Of a stretch of 15,928 nt of DNA, positions 1 to 7,121 are shown piece by piece. This stretch comes from Caryophanales bacterium (lineage in GTDB: Bacteria > Bacillota_I > Bacilli_A > RF39 > UBA660). The notes below the pieces were generated by a model. The model had not been told where the DNA came from, did not search any database, and was given only the letters and a program-made list of their open reading frames with translations. The stretch spans positions 1-15,928 of the forward strand of contig JAEEZV010000018.1 in assembly GCA_016291995.1 (NCBI GenBank), written 5' to 3'. The translations under genes and the position numbers were made by a program. Positions within the stretch are counted from its first letter, which is position 1. Each line of letters opens with the position of its first letter.

Positions 1-2
1 GA

Positions 3-731
3 TTACTTATATATCTTACAACTGAAGAATTAGATGAAAACAATCAATTAGTTGAAAGAAAAGTTAGTGGTAACAAACTAATGGGATCATACTTTAGTAT
101 TGGTAGTCATCACTATTATCCAGATGCTATGGGTGATACGAGATTAAAATTTGCTGATAGGGTTGGTAATATTAGGGCATACGTTAACTTTAACCTTATG
201 AATGCTAAAATAGCAACGGGAGAATATACAATTCATGTTGAAATATTTGGTTCTCCTGATGGCATACACTTTTCTAATGATGGAGCAAAAATAGCAGGAA
301 CAGATGAACTTGATGTAGATATTATTTTGAGTAGTTATGGACTTAAAGCGACATTAAATGAAAGTTCTTTAGTTCTTGTAAATGATGGAAATCCAAAAGT
401 GCTATCGGGTAGTGTAGCTTATACGTCAGTCTTGAATCATGCTAATATTAGGCTTAGAATGTATAGAAGAAGTTATGATACGGTATATTCGACAGAATAT
501 GAAGAAGTTGATCTTGCTGACTATGCATCTGATACATTAACAGAGACTAATGTCGAGAATGCATACATGTTAGTATCACATCCAATAGCTAATAATACGT
601 TTACAGTAAATCTATCGGAAAGTAGGTTATTGACAGGTACATATAGGTTAGATTTTGAACTTTATGATGTCGATGCATTAATAGGAAAACATTCGCTTTA
701 TATTGTAATAAAAGATGAACATTATTCTTAA
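3..731 (+). CDS. C-terminal part of a beta-rich, probably exported protein (5' partial)
   Basis: The reading frame is open from the first bases of the window, so the true start lies upstream. The methionine at 81 is only an internal codon, with no ribosome binding site before it. About 242 residues are visible. They are rich in alternating polar and hydrophobic residues typical of beta strands, with two similar stretches: one around GEYTIHVEIFG and one near the end around GTYRLDFELYD followed by HSLYIVIK. This suggests at least two tandem beta-sandwich-like domains. There is no cysteine, membrane anchor or sorting motif in the visible part. I do not recognise a family. The neighbouring genes encode TasA-like exported proteins, so a surface or secreted role is plausible but is inferred only from context and composition. 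A strong terminator overlaps its stop codon. Confidence 0.75.
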   Translation, partial: LLIYLTTEELDENNQLVERKVSGNKLMGSYFSIGSHHYYPDAMGDTRLKFADRVGNIRAYVNFNLMNAKIATGEYTIHVEIFGSPDGIHFSNDGAKIAGTDELDVDIILSSYGLKATLNESSLVLVNDGNPKVLSGSVAYTSVLNHANIRLRMYRRSYDTVYSTEYEEVDLADYASDTLTETNVENAYMLVSHPIANNTFTVNLSESRLLTGTYRLDFELYDVDALIGKHSLYIVIKDEHYS

Positions 732-751
732 AAGATATGTTCATCTTTTTT
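710..751 (+). terminator. Rho-independent terminator of the first (partial) gene
   Basis: A perfect 13-bp stem pairs 710-722 with 737-749 across a 14-nt loop and runs into a T tract to 751. The left arm lies in the last codons of the coding region and the stop codon (729-731) is in the loop. The arm sequence AAAAGATGAACAT and its reverse complement are directly visible. Confidence 0.88.
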
Positions 752-774
752 CATAAAAAATGTGTAAAAAAATG

Positions 775-803
775 TTGCAATTTGTAAATATGTGGTTTAT
801 AAT
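775..803 (+). promoter_or_regulatory. Sigma-70-type promoter of the 848-2647 operon
   Basis: A -35 box TTGCAA (775-780) lies 17 nt before a perfect -10 box TATAAT (798-803). It sits just after the preceding terminator and about 45 nt before the ATG at 848. The likely transcription start is near 810. Confidence 0.8.
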
Positions 804-847
804 ATTGTTATATGGTAGGAAGATATTCTTAACGTGGTGGTTATTTT

Positions 848-1573
848 ATGGCTAAAGAAGTTATAGTAAAAGCTGATTCGGTAAAGCGAAAAAAGAAGAT
901 GTCACGTGTTGTTAGACTTTCCTTACTACTACTACTATTATTTTTATCACTATTATATATAGTATTAAAAATAATATATAACGAAGGTAGATTTACAGTT
1001 GTTCTTGACTCTAATGCAACATTAGAGAGTGGAATGGCGGTATTTGAAAGTTTAAATAATGCTCATGGCAAAAGAAAACTTGAAGCTACACCAATAAAGT
1101 TTATGGATAACATATCATATAAATGGTTACCTGCTAACATTGATAGTGAATCCGAAGGAGGATCACATAATGGTACCAATTATATTGCTTATACCTTTTA
1201 TATAGAAAATCAAGGGTATGAAGTGATGAATTATTGGTATGAGGTAATCGTTGATGATGTTATCAAAAACGTTGATGAAGCTGTCAGAATAAGAATTTAC
1301 CGTAATGGTGAAGAAACAACGTATGCAAAGATTGCATCTTTGGGTGGAAACCCAGAACCAATGACAACACCGTTTAAGAGTGTAGAAAGTGCTTATACAA
1401 AGGGCACAACCATTATTTTAGAAAAAGTCGAGGATTTTAAACCTGATGACTTAGACAAATATACCATTGTAGTGTGGATTGAAGGCGATGACCCTGATTG
1501 TCAAGACGCACTGATTGGTGGAGAAATAAAAATGCATATGAAAATAACTGAAGAACACAAGGAACAAAGTTAG
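848..1573 (+). CDS. Membrane-anchored protein with extracellular beta-rich domain and WIEG.D.DC motif
   Basis: This 241-residue protein has a short basic cytoplasmic N-terminus (residues 1-21, ending KRKKKMSR), one leucine-rich membrane segment (about 22-44) and an external domain of roughly 195 residues. The membrane segment has no AWF/AKY-type motif at its end, unlike the next gene's product, so it probably stays as an uncleaved anchor. The C-terminal region has VVWIEGDDPDC (residues 208-218), a motif repeated in the next protein. This suggests a shared fold or a direct partnership. The ATG at 848 is preceded by GTGGTGG 7 nt upstream and it is the first gene after a clear promoter. It is separated from the next gene by only 12 nt. 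A run of CTA/TTA leucine codons encodes the membrane segment. I do not recognise a named family; a base or anchor subunit for the following exported protein is inference. Confidence 0.85.
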   Translation: MAKEVIVKADSVKRKKKMSRVVRLSLLLLLLFLSLLYIVLKIIYNEGRFTVVLDSNATLESGMAVFESLNNAHGKRKLEATPIKFMDNISYKWLPANIDSESEGGSHNGTNYIAYTFYIENQGYEVMNYWYEVIVDDVIKNVDEAVRIRIYRNGEETTYAKIASLGGNPEPMTTPFKSVESAYTKGTTIILEKVEDFKPDDLDKYTIVVWIEGDDPDCQDALIGGEIKMHMKITEEHKEQS

Positions 1574-1585
1574 GAGTGGAAAAGA

Positions 1586-2647
1586 ATGGAAAAAAATAAA
1601 AGGGAAAAGAAAAAAAATAAAGGATTACGTTCACTGATATTATTGCTATTTTTAACAATAATCATGTTTGGAACATCAACCTATGCATGGTTCACAGCTA
1701 ATAGAGTTGTTACCATCAATTCATTAGATGTTCACGTTGAAGCTAGCAATGGTATTCAGATATCAACAAACGCAACAGCATGGAAGTCTGTTATTACAAA
1801 TCCAGATATCAAGACTGGTGCTTATTCTGGTAATGTTAATCAAGTACCTCAAGAGGTTACTGCAGTATCAACTGATGGTGTTCCAACAGCTGCTGGTAGA
1901 CTTAATATGTATTCATCATTTATTGATAATGATTCAACAACTGGTGATTACAATATTAAAACAATTCTAGAAACTGATACACAAGGAACAGAAGGAAAGT
2001 ATATTGCTTTTGATATATTCTTAAGAGTTGATTCTGATCAAACAATTTACTTAACATCAGATTCTGATGTTACAAAGATTGGTAACGAAGAGAGAGGACT
2101 TAAAAATGCTGCTAGAGTTGCATTCGTTAATTTAGGACATGCTGCATCAACAGCTGCTGCAAGTACAATTACTGCTCTTAATACTGGAGCAAGTTCATCT
2201 GTTATTATGTGGGAACCAAATTCAGATGCACATACTGATGTTGTTGTTACTTCTGTTGCTCCTGACTATAGCGTAACATTAACTGAAACATCAACTGGTA
2301 GTGGTTTATATAATCCGGTTGCATATCGTGGAATTAAATATGCCATCGATCCTGCTCTTGATTTAAGAGGAGTCGTAAATGGTACTGTCACTACAGATGC
2401 TTCAAGTAATCAAATATCTGCTGCTGTAACGCCAACAATTAGAACATTACAAAATAATGCAGTATATACACAATTTGCTACATTACAAGCTGGAGTTACT
2501 AAGTTTAGAGTATACATGTGGATTGAAGGACAAGATATAGACTGTGAAAACAATGCTACTGGATCTGATATTTCATATAAGATTCAATTAAGTACACAAT
2601 CTAGTGCAAATCCTGCTGCTTCATCTGCTAGTAGTAGTAATGGATAA
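1586..2647 (+). CDS. TasA/camelysin-like exported protein with SipW-type signal
   Basis: This 353-residue protein has a lysine-rich N-region (1-17), a hydrophobic segment (about 18-31) and the motif TYAWF (32-36). Signals of this kind, with an aromatic just after the export cleavage region, are typical of SipW-dependent proteins such as TasA. The mature part is beta-rich, with a low-complexity Ala/Ser/Thr stretch around residues 186-205. WIEGQDIDC is at 312-320, matching the motif in the upstream protein, and the protein ends in a Ser/Ala/Asn-rich tail (about 336-353). The ribosome binding site AGGAGTG (1572-1578) overlaps the upstream stop codon. With its own strong promoter and terminator and a codon choice leaning to ACA, TCA and GCT, it looks like an abundant structural subunit; that is inference. 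No LPXTG sorting motif is present. The exact cleavage position cannot be settled from sequence alone. Confidence 0.85.
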   Translation: MEKNKREKKKNKGLRSLILLLFLTIIMFGTSTYAWFTANRVVTINSLDVHVEASNGIQISTNATAWKSVITNPDIKTGAYSGNVNQVPQEVTAVSTDGVPTAAGRLNMYSSFIDNDSTTGDYNIKTILETDTQGTEGKYIAFDIFLRVDSDQTIYLTSDSDVTKIGNEERGLKNAARVAFVNLGHAASTAAASTITALNTGASSSVIMWEPNSDAHTDVVVTSVAPDYSVTLTETSTGSGLYNPVAYRGIKYAIDPALDLRGVVNGTVTTDASSNQISAAVTPTIRTLQNNAVYTQFATLQAGVTKFRVYMWIEGQDIDCENNATGSDISYKIQLSTQSSANPAASSASSSNG

Positions 2648-2652
2648 TAATT

Positions 2653-2674
2653 AAAAAGGCTTTAAGCCTTTTTT
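2653..2674 (+). terminator. Rho-independent terminator of the 848-2647 operon
   Basis: AAAAAGGC (2653-2660) pairs with GCCTTTTT (2666-2673) across a 5-nt loop and is followed by more T residues. It starts 6 nt after the stop codon of the exported protein gene. Confidence 0.9.
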
Positions 2675-2683
2675 CTTTTCTAA

Positions 2684-2712
2684 TTGCATAATACTAAAAA
2701 ATATGCTAAAAT
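2684..2712 (+). promoter_or_regulatory. Promoter with extended -10 for the 2743-4375 operon
   Basis: TTGCAT (2684-2689), a 17-nt spacer, then TAAAAT (2707-2712) preceded by TGC, which forms an extended -10 (TGnTAAAAT). The expected transcription start is near 2719, about 24 nt before the small ORF at 2743. Confidence 0.75.
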
Positions 2713-2742
2713 ATACTTATAAAATAGGATGGTAGTGATGAT

Positions 2743-2871
2743 ATGAAAGAAGAGATTAAAGAGGTATCAAACGAGGAATTATTGACGATATATCGTTTAT
2801 TATTAGAACAAAAAGAGTACATTGAAAATGAAAAGCAAAAGATGACGGAGGATGACTCTAATGAGGGATAA
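2743..2871 (+). CDS. Small 42-residue charged helical protein, leader of the following gene
   Basis: This short reading frame starts at ATG 2743 and ends at TAA 2869-2871. Its product begins MKEEIKEVSNEELL and is strongly charged (Glu/Lys), with a central heptad-like stretch of about 25 residues (LLTIYRLLLEQKEYIENEKQ) likely to form an amphipathic helix or short coiled coil. It is the first ATG after a good promoter, with a weak AGGATGG Shine-Dalgarno-like sequence (2726-2732) upstream. The GGAGG of the next gene lies inside its 3' end and the two coding regions overlap by 11 nt, which indicates translational coupling. It could be a genuine small partner protein or a translated leader peptide that controls the next gene. 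I do not recognise a family. Confidence 0.6.
   Translation: MKEEIKEVSNEELLTIYRLLLEQKEYIENEKQKMTEDDSNEG
2847..2851 (+). promoter_or_regulatory. Ribosome binding site that sets the start at 2861
   Basis: GGAGG at 2847-2851 is immediately adjacent to the ATG at 2852, too close to serve it, but is 9 nt from the ATG at 2861. This makes 2861 the likely start of the 504-residue protein. Confidence 0.75.
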
Positions 2872-4375
2872 TTTAGAGGAATATTATACTGAGTTTAAAA
2901 AAACTTTCGAGGTACTACCAACTAATAATAAAGCTAATAGGCAAAAGAAATTAGACTACTTGTTAGATGAAGAAAAGAATACAAATAGTAAGATAAAAAT
3001 GGTTCTAGATGAAATCAAGTTTAGATTATCTCCTTTTGATTCTTTATGTGAAAATGAAGATATTAAGAAAGTGTCTGATAAACTTGCAACATGTAATGTT
3101 ACTAATGAATGGAATCCTTATAATACATCATATGAAAAAATGCATCTTGATTTCTATTTATATCAATTAGAACGTTATTCTAAAGAAGATTTAGTAAGTG
3201 TTAATGATTGTTTAAAAAAGATAGTTGCTTCTTTTGAAAAAGTGGGTGTAGTGCTTACTAAAGAAGATTTTAATTTTAATAATTATGCAGCTGATTATAT
3301 GGAATTAATATTAAATAAATCTCATGAAGAAGGACTTAAAAATTTGTTTGAGGATATCTATTGGAGATTTCCTGAATTAATTAAGACAATAGGGGCTAAT
3401 TTTAAGAGTATTTATTTAAGATATGAAAAGAAAATTGACAAGTATTATAAACTTAGAAATGAAGAATTTTTGAAGACTTATAATGAACAAGATATCTTTG
3501 ATATGCGTCTAAAACTTAATAAACAACTTAAAAATCTTCGTCATAGAGATGGATATTTAATATTTAATAAATTTAAAGATGGAGAATATTTTATTAGTAC
3601 ATTTAATGAAAATAGTATTGAAAAAATAAAGAGTACATATTTTAATGAAACAAGTTATAATCCGGATAATTTAACTAAATTATCATATACTTTATTTGAA
3701 TATTCACTTATGGTTAAGTATGCTTATTTACTTAATGATATGAAAGAAAGGCTTTCTAAGAAAGATGAATTTAAGTCATCTAAAGCTAATGCTCTAAAAG
3801 CAATTAATGATAGTGAAAAGAAAGTGTTAAAATTAAATAAGGCTAATAATCATAAGGGATTATTTGGTAAGAAAAACGATGAGAAATGGTTATTTAAATA
3901 TAACGAGGCATTAAATGATATCATAAGTAAATATGATAGTTTTGATAATGAATGCTTTAATGATTTAGTTTATAGTAAATTATCACAAGATAGTAGTGTT
4001 TTAGAAGTTTTAAAATTAGTTACATCATGTTATTTGTATTTTGCTACCGAGACTAAGAAACAGGATGAAAATAGAACGATTAGTGATATTACTAAGGACT
4101 TTAATGAACTTAAGGAAGACGTCAACAATAAACAATATACACTTCTTAATAATATAGTTTTACTTGAAGATAGGGATATGAAACAAATCATTTCTGATAA
4201 ATATAAATTAGAAGGAATAAATATATCTGCGGATGCGTTAGATGGAGCTAACGTTGAAAAAACAATCGGAGATATTAAGACTTTAATTAGGTATGAAGAT
4301 ATTCTGGGATCACAAGTAGATTTAGATGATATAGAACTATATTTAGAATATCAAAAATTAACTGAAAAAAATTAG
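2861..4375 (+). CDS. Large cytoplasmic, highly charged helical protein of unknown function
   Basis: This 504-residue protein is rich in Lys, Asn, Asp, Glu and Leu and is predicted mainly helical by eye, with no signal peptide and no clear membrane segment. I see no nucleotide-binding loop, zinc-binding cysteine cluster or recognised catalytic motif; the few cysteines are scattered. A longer reading frame opens at ATG 2852, but the ribosome binding site favours 2861, which removes three residues. It follows and overlaps the small ORF at 2743 and is ended by its own hairpin terminator, so these two genes form a separate unit between the two exported-protein operons. The position, between two TasA-like loci, suggests a link to the same system (for example a cytoplasmic scaffold). 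That is only context; the function is unknown. Confidence 0.8.
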   Translation: MRDNLEEYYTEFKKTFEVLPTNNKANRQKKLDYLLDEEKNTNSKIKMVLDEIKFRLSPFDSLCENEDIKKVSDKLATCNVTNEWNPYNTSYEKMHLDFYLYQLERYSKEDLVSVNDCLKKIVASFEKVGVVLTKEDFNFNNYAADYMELILNKSHEEGLKNLFEDIYWRFPELIKTIGANFKSIYLRYEKKIDKYYKLRNEEFLKTYNEQDIFDMRLKLNKQLKNLRHRDGYLIFNKFKDGEYFISTFNENSIEKIKSTYFNETSYNPDNLTKLSYTLFEYSLMVKYAYLLNDMKERLSKKDEFKSSKANALKAINDSEKKVLKLNKANNHKGLFGKKNDEKWLFKYNEALNDIISKYDSFDNECFNDLVYSKLSQDSSVLEVLKLVTSCYLYFATETKKQDENRTISDITKDFNELKEDVNNKQYTLLNNIVLLEDRDMKQIISDKYKLEGINISADALDGANVEKTIGDIKTLIRYEDILGSQVDLDDIELYLEYQKLTEKN

Positions 4376-4393
4376 TTAAAACATTGAAAAAAC

Positions 4394-4425
4394 AAAGAAA
4401 ATTTATTGCTAATTTTCTTTTTTTT
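4394..4425 (+). terminator. AT-rich rho-independent terminator after the 504-residue protein gene
   Basis: A perfect 10-bp stem pairs AAAGAAAATT (4394-4403) with AATTTTCTTT (4411-4420) across a 7-nt loop and is followed by five further T residues. The stem is AU-rich and therefore weak, so some read-through into the next operon is possible. The loop also carries the -35 box of the next promoter. Confidence 0.72.
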
Positions 4426-4435
4426 ATGGTATAAT
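4406..4435 (+). promoter_or_regulatory. Promoter of the ten-gene export operon, nested in the preceding terminator
   Basis: TTGCTA (4406-4411) lies in the loop of the upstream terminator hairpin. After an 18-nt spacer comes a perfect TATAAT (4430-4435) with TGG before it (extended -10). The ATG of the first operon gene is about 30 nt further on, with GAGGAG at 4454-4459. Confidence 0.8.
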
Positions 4436-4466
4436 TATTATGTATACAATGTAGAGGAGTGATTGT

Positions 4467-5009
4467 ATGGATTTCATTAAAAAAATACTAATTGATATCG
4501 TTATTGGAGTATGGTTTGTCATAGCTTTTTTTGCTACGGTATGTTTACTTTCATATAACGAATTCGGAACTACTGTTTTTGGTAAAAACACAATTCTTAT
4601 TATGCAAAGTGATGAACTAGAACCAGAATTTTTAGAAGGAGATTTATTAATCGTTAAGAGAAATAGCGATAGTAAGATAAATGTTGGTGATAAAGTATTT
4701 TACTATAATACGACAATGAATCAGAAAGCAATAGTATTTATTGGTCTTGTAGAAAGTAAAGAAGAATTTCAAAAGACTGATACAACTTATGTAATTGATG
4801 GAGAAAAAGTATCAAGTGAATATGTAATTGGTACAACTACAGCAACTAAAGTGCATCATAAAGTTGGAACTATTTTAGGAGTTATTACTTCAAAATGGGG
4901 ATTTATGTTCTTCATTCTATTACCAATGCTATTTGCTATCGTTTATGAAGTTATGATGATAATAGATTCATCAAAAGCTAATAAAAAAGAACTTCTTGAA
5001 GAAGAATAA
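4467..5009 (+). CDS. Signal-peptidase-like membrane protein without the catalytic serine (pseudo-enzyme)
   Basis: This 180-residue protein has the layout of a SipW-type signal peptidase: an N-terminal membrane segment (about 9-29), an external domain and a second membrane segment (about 145-167), ending in a short charged tail. The active-site region reads QSDELEPEFLEGD (47-59). Family members have S-x-S-M-x-P followed by GD, so the position of the catalytic serine is Glu50 (codon 4614-4616). The usual THR motif with the catalytic His is also missing: the region around NQKAIVFIGLVES has no His, and the later GD is GE (YVIDGEK). I therefore expect it to be inactive as a protease. It is first in an operon that holds two intact homologues. 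It could be a chaperone or regulator for them, or a substrate-docking subunit. The start has a good ribosome binding site, GAGGAG, 7 nt upstream. Confidence 0.72.
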   Translation: MDFIKKILIDIVIGVWFVIAFFATVCLLSYNEFGTTVFGKNTILIMQSDELEPEFLEGDLLIVKRNSDSKINVGDKVFYYNTTMNQKAIVFIGLVESKEEFQKTDTTYVIDGEKVSSEYVIGTTTATKVHHKVGTILGVITSKWGFMFFILLPMLFAIVYEVMMIIDSSKANKKELLEEE

Positions 5010-5010
5010 T

Positions 5011-5562
5011 ATGAAAAGAAGAATATTTCTAATAAGTATTTTAGCTTTGATTTTACTTGGCTTTATAATCGTAGATACATATGGACTATTTGAGACAAAT
5101 TCTGAAGCTACTAAAAACTTATCGGTTGGTAAATGGGTAATACTATTAAACGATAATGATGTAACTTTAGATGAAGATATAACATTAGATGATTTTACGT
5201 ACGAGACGGTTAGCCATGTTGAACCTGGATATTTTGCTCCAGGAGTTGAAGCTTATTTAGATTTAGTAATAGATGCAACAGGTACAGATGTTGCGTTGGA
5301 ATATGAAATAGAATTTGATGATTCAGAGTTTGTAGATCATCCAAATATTGAATTAACGATTACAGATAATGCAAACAATACTGTTTTAAACTCAAATACC
5401 ATTACTGGTACAATTGGGTTAACAGGAACTAGGACACTATCACTTAGACTTACACTTGATTGGGTTGATGACCCACTATATGATGATATTGATAGTGAAC
5501 TAATCGATGCTGAAGCAGCAATACATATGAGTATGAGCTTTAGTCAATTATTACAAGAATAA
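5011..5562 (+). CDS. TasA/camelysin-like exported protein
   Basis: From ATG 5011 this is 183 residues. A longer frame can start at TTG 4996, but that codon has no better ribosome binding site, while ATG 5011 lies one base after the previous stop codon, fitting translational coupling. The N-terminus is MKRRIF followed by a membrane segment (about 5-22) and TYGLF (23-27), a variant of the SipW-type signal motif. The mature region begins with SVGKWVILLNDNDVT, closely like SDLTIAKWAFTVNNQDV in the minus-strand gene at 12819-13448. It continues with a segment FAPGVEAYLDLVIDATGTDV that also has a counterpart there. Both are the beta-sandwich pattern of TasA/camelysin proteins. It contains no cysteine. 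It is probably a secreted or surface fibre subunit processed by one of the adjacent peptidases; that role is inferred from family and neighbours. Confidence 0.82.
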   Translation: MKRRIFLISILALILLGFIIVDTYGLFETNSEATKNLSVGKWVILLNDNDVTLDEDITLDDFTYETVSHVEPGYFAPGVEAYLDLVIDATGTDVALEYEIEFDDSEFVDHPNIELTITDNANNTVLNSNTITGTIGLTGTRTLSLRLTLDWVDDPLYDDIDSELIDAEAAIHMSMSFSQLLQE

Positions 5563-5581
5563 AAAGGAATAAGGTGAACGT

Positions 5582-6475
5582 ATGGACCACTTCAAGAAGA
5601 TATTAAAATGTCTAGTTAATGGTCTTTCAATATTATTACTTGTGCTTTTAGCACTAGTTGTATATGGTAGAGCAACCATTATTTTTGGATCTAAAACATA
5701 CCCAAATTATTTTGGCTATACATTTTTTTCAGTAGCTAGTGGTTCAATGGAACCAACACTATATATAGACGATGTTATCTTAGTTAAAATAGATAATAAG
5801 AACATTAAGAAAAATGATATTATTACTTTTGCTAAGAATGATGAAATTATCACCCATAGAGTATTATTTATAGATGATAATACGATTACTGTTAAGGGTG
5901 ATCATAATAATACTTTGGATTCTCCAATTGAGAGAAATATGATAATAGGAAAGGTTGTTAAGGTCTTTCCTAAACTTAGTATTTGGCAGAAAGTTATTAC
6001 TGAACCAAAGATTTTAGTAGCTATTTTTATAACATTATTACTTTTTGACTTTGCTATTTCATACAAAGGAAAAGATGAAAAAGAAGTAAATGAAGTAAAG
6101 GAAAAACCTAAAAAAGAAGTTAAAAAAGTAGAAATTAAAAAGGAAGAGAAAAAGGAAAAGAAAAAAGAGGAACCAGTAAAAATAGAGAAAAAGCCTCAAG
6201 ATAAATTAAAATCAGATGAATTACTTGAATTAACTAGAAAGATTAGTTTGGAAGAAATACATGAATTACTTACAGATAACGAAGAAATTGATGTTAGTCC
6301 AAAACCTAAGATAAAAGTTAGAAATACTAAGAAAAGTACTCCTAAAAAAGATGAAAAAGTAGATAAAGTAAAACCGGCAGTTAAGGAAAAGAAAAAGAAA
6401 TCACTGGATAATGATTATACGGTTAGACTTGATTTAAATGAGATACAAAACAAGATAAAGAGGAAAGTGAAATAG
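5582..6475 (+). CDS. sipW: SipW-type signal peptidase I with long charged cytoplasmic tail
   Basis: This is a membrane serine peptidase that would remove signal peptides from exported proteins. The first membrane segment is at about 11-30. SGSMEPT is at 53-59 with catalytic Ser55, ITHRV at 90-94 supplies His92 (the archaeal/ER/SipW type uses His where classical bacterial enzymes use Lys), and VKGDHNN at 104-110 supplies Asp107. The second membrane segment is at about 144-160. The catalytic domain is therefore outside the cell. Residues 161-297 form an unusual Lys/Glu-rich tail of nearly 140 residues that should be in the cytoplasm; SipW-type enzymes normally end soon after the second membrane segment. 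A short ordered part may lie around KSDELLELTRKISLEEIHEL. The ribosome binding site is AAGGTG, 5 nt upstream. The flanking genes encode exported proteins with matching signals, so these are the likely substrates. Confidence 0.9.
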   Translation: MDHFKKILKCLVNGLSILLLVLLALVVYGRATIIFGSKTYPNYFGYTFFSVASGSMEPTLYIDDVILVKIDNKNIKKNDIITFAKNDEIITHRVLFIDDNTITVKGDHNNTLDSPIERNMIIGKVVKVFPKLSIWQKVITEPKILVAIFITLLLFDFAISYKGKDEKEVNEVKEKPKKEVKKVEIKKEEKKEKKKEEPVKIEKKPQDKLKSDELLELTRKISLEEIHELLTDNEEIDVSPKPKIKVRNTKKSTPKKDEKVDKVKPAVKEKKKKSLDNDYTVRLDLNEIQNKIKRKVK

Positions 6476-6485
6476 AGGTGCTAGA

Positions 6486-7121
6486 ATGAAAGGATTAAAG
6501 AAGATTTTTGCTAATTTTGATCTTAAAGAATTAAAAAATTATCTTTTCCTTTCTGTTCTAATTCTTCTTTTGATCATAGCAATTAGTAAAATTAAGATTA
6601 CGGAAGCTAAGTATGAAACGGCTAAGGATGCCAGTATTGCTCCGGATTTTGCATTCTTTATCGTAGATGTATCAACACAAAATGCTAGTATTAGGTTAGA
6701 TAATATTGTACCTAGTGCTACGCCGAGAACTTATACGTTTCAGGTATCTAATTTTAAGGATGGTAAAAGAGCAAATGTAGATTTAACTTATTCAATCGAA
6801 GTTATAACTACGACTAATTTACCACTCAATATAAAGTTATATAAAGGCCTTACGGCAGGTGGAGAAGAAGATTATACATATACTATTACACAAAATGACG
6901 ATGATGTATATTTTAAACATCTTTTATATGATGATGTTTCAACGATGTACTATAACGCTAATGCAACTGATAATTATACATTATGGATAGATTTTCCATT
7001 GCCATCTTCATCTTCAAGTTCGGCGCCTTCTTCAAGTTCTATGGTACATGAAGAAGCTTATGCGGGAACTATCGAATTAATCGATATTGAAATTAGGGCA
7101 GAACAGGTTGTGGCATCATGA
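6486..7121 (+). CDS. Exported TasA-like protein with internal polyserine segment
   Basis: This 211-residue protein has a charged N-region, a membrane segment (about 19-34) and the motif TEAKYE (39-44), like the AKY signals of two other exported proteins here. The mature part is beta-rich (for example RTYTFQVSNFKDGKRANVDL), a pattern resembling TasA-type sandwich domains. Residues 174-185 are almost all serine (six Ser, Ala-Pro, four Ser; 7005-7040), set between two beta-strand-like segments rather than at a terminus. This could be a flexible loop or a modification site. The ribosome binding site AGAGGTG overlaps the upstream stop codon. The TGA stop overlaps the next ATG (ATGA, 7118-7121), so the two genes are translationally coupled. 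The family assignment is weaker than for the 5011 and 12819 genes. Confidence 0.78.
   Translation: MKGLKKIFANFDLKELKNYLFLSVLILLLIIAISKIKITEAKYETAKDASIAPDFAFFIVDVSTQNASIRLDNIVPSATPRTYTFQVSNFKDGKRANVDLTYSIEVITTTNLPLNIKLYKGLTAGGEEDYTYTITQNDDDVYFKHLLYDDVSTMYYNANATDNYTLWIDFPLPSSSSSSAPSSSSMVHEEAYAGTIELIDIEIRAEQVVAS

Noticed and set aside
921..940. CTA trinucleotide repeat in the 848 gene
   Set aside because: Only about four units, encoding leucines of the membrane segment; length changes would stay in frame, so a switching role is unlikely.
4996..5010. TTG start at 4996 for the TasA-like protein
   Set aside because: No ribosome binding site supports it; ATG 5011, one base after the upstream stop codon, gives a normal signal N-region.
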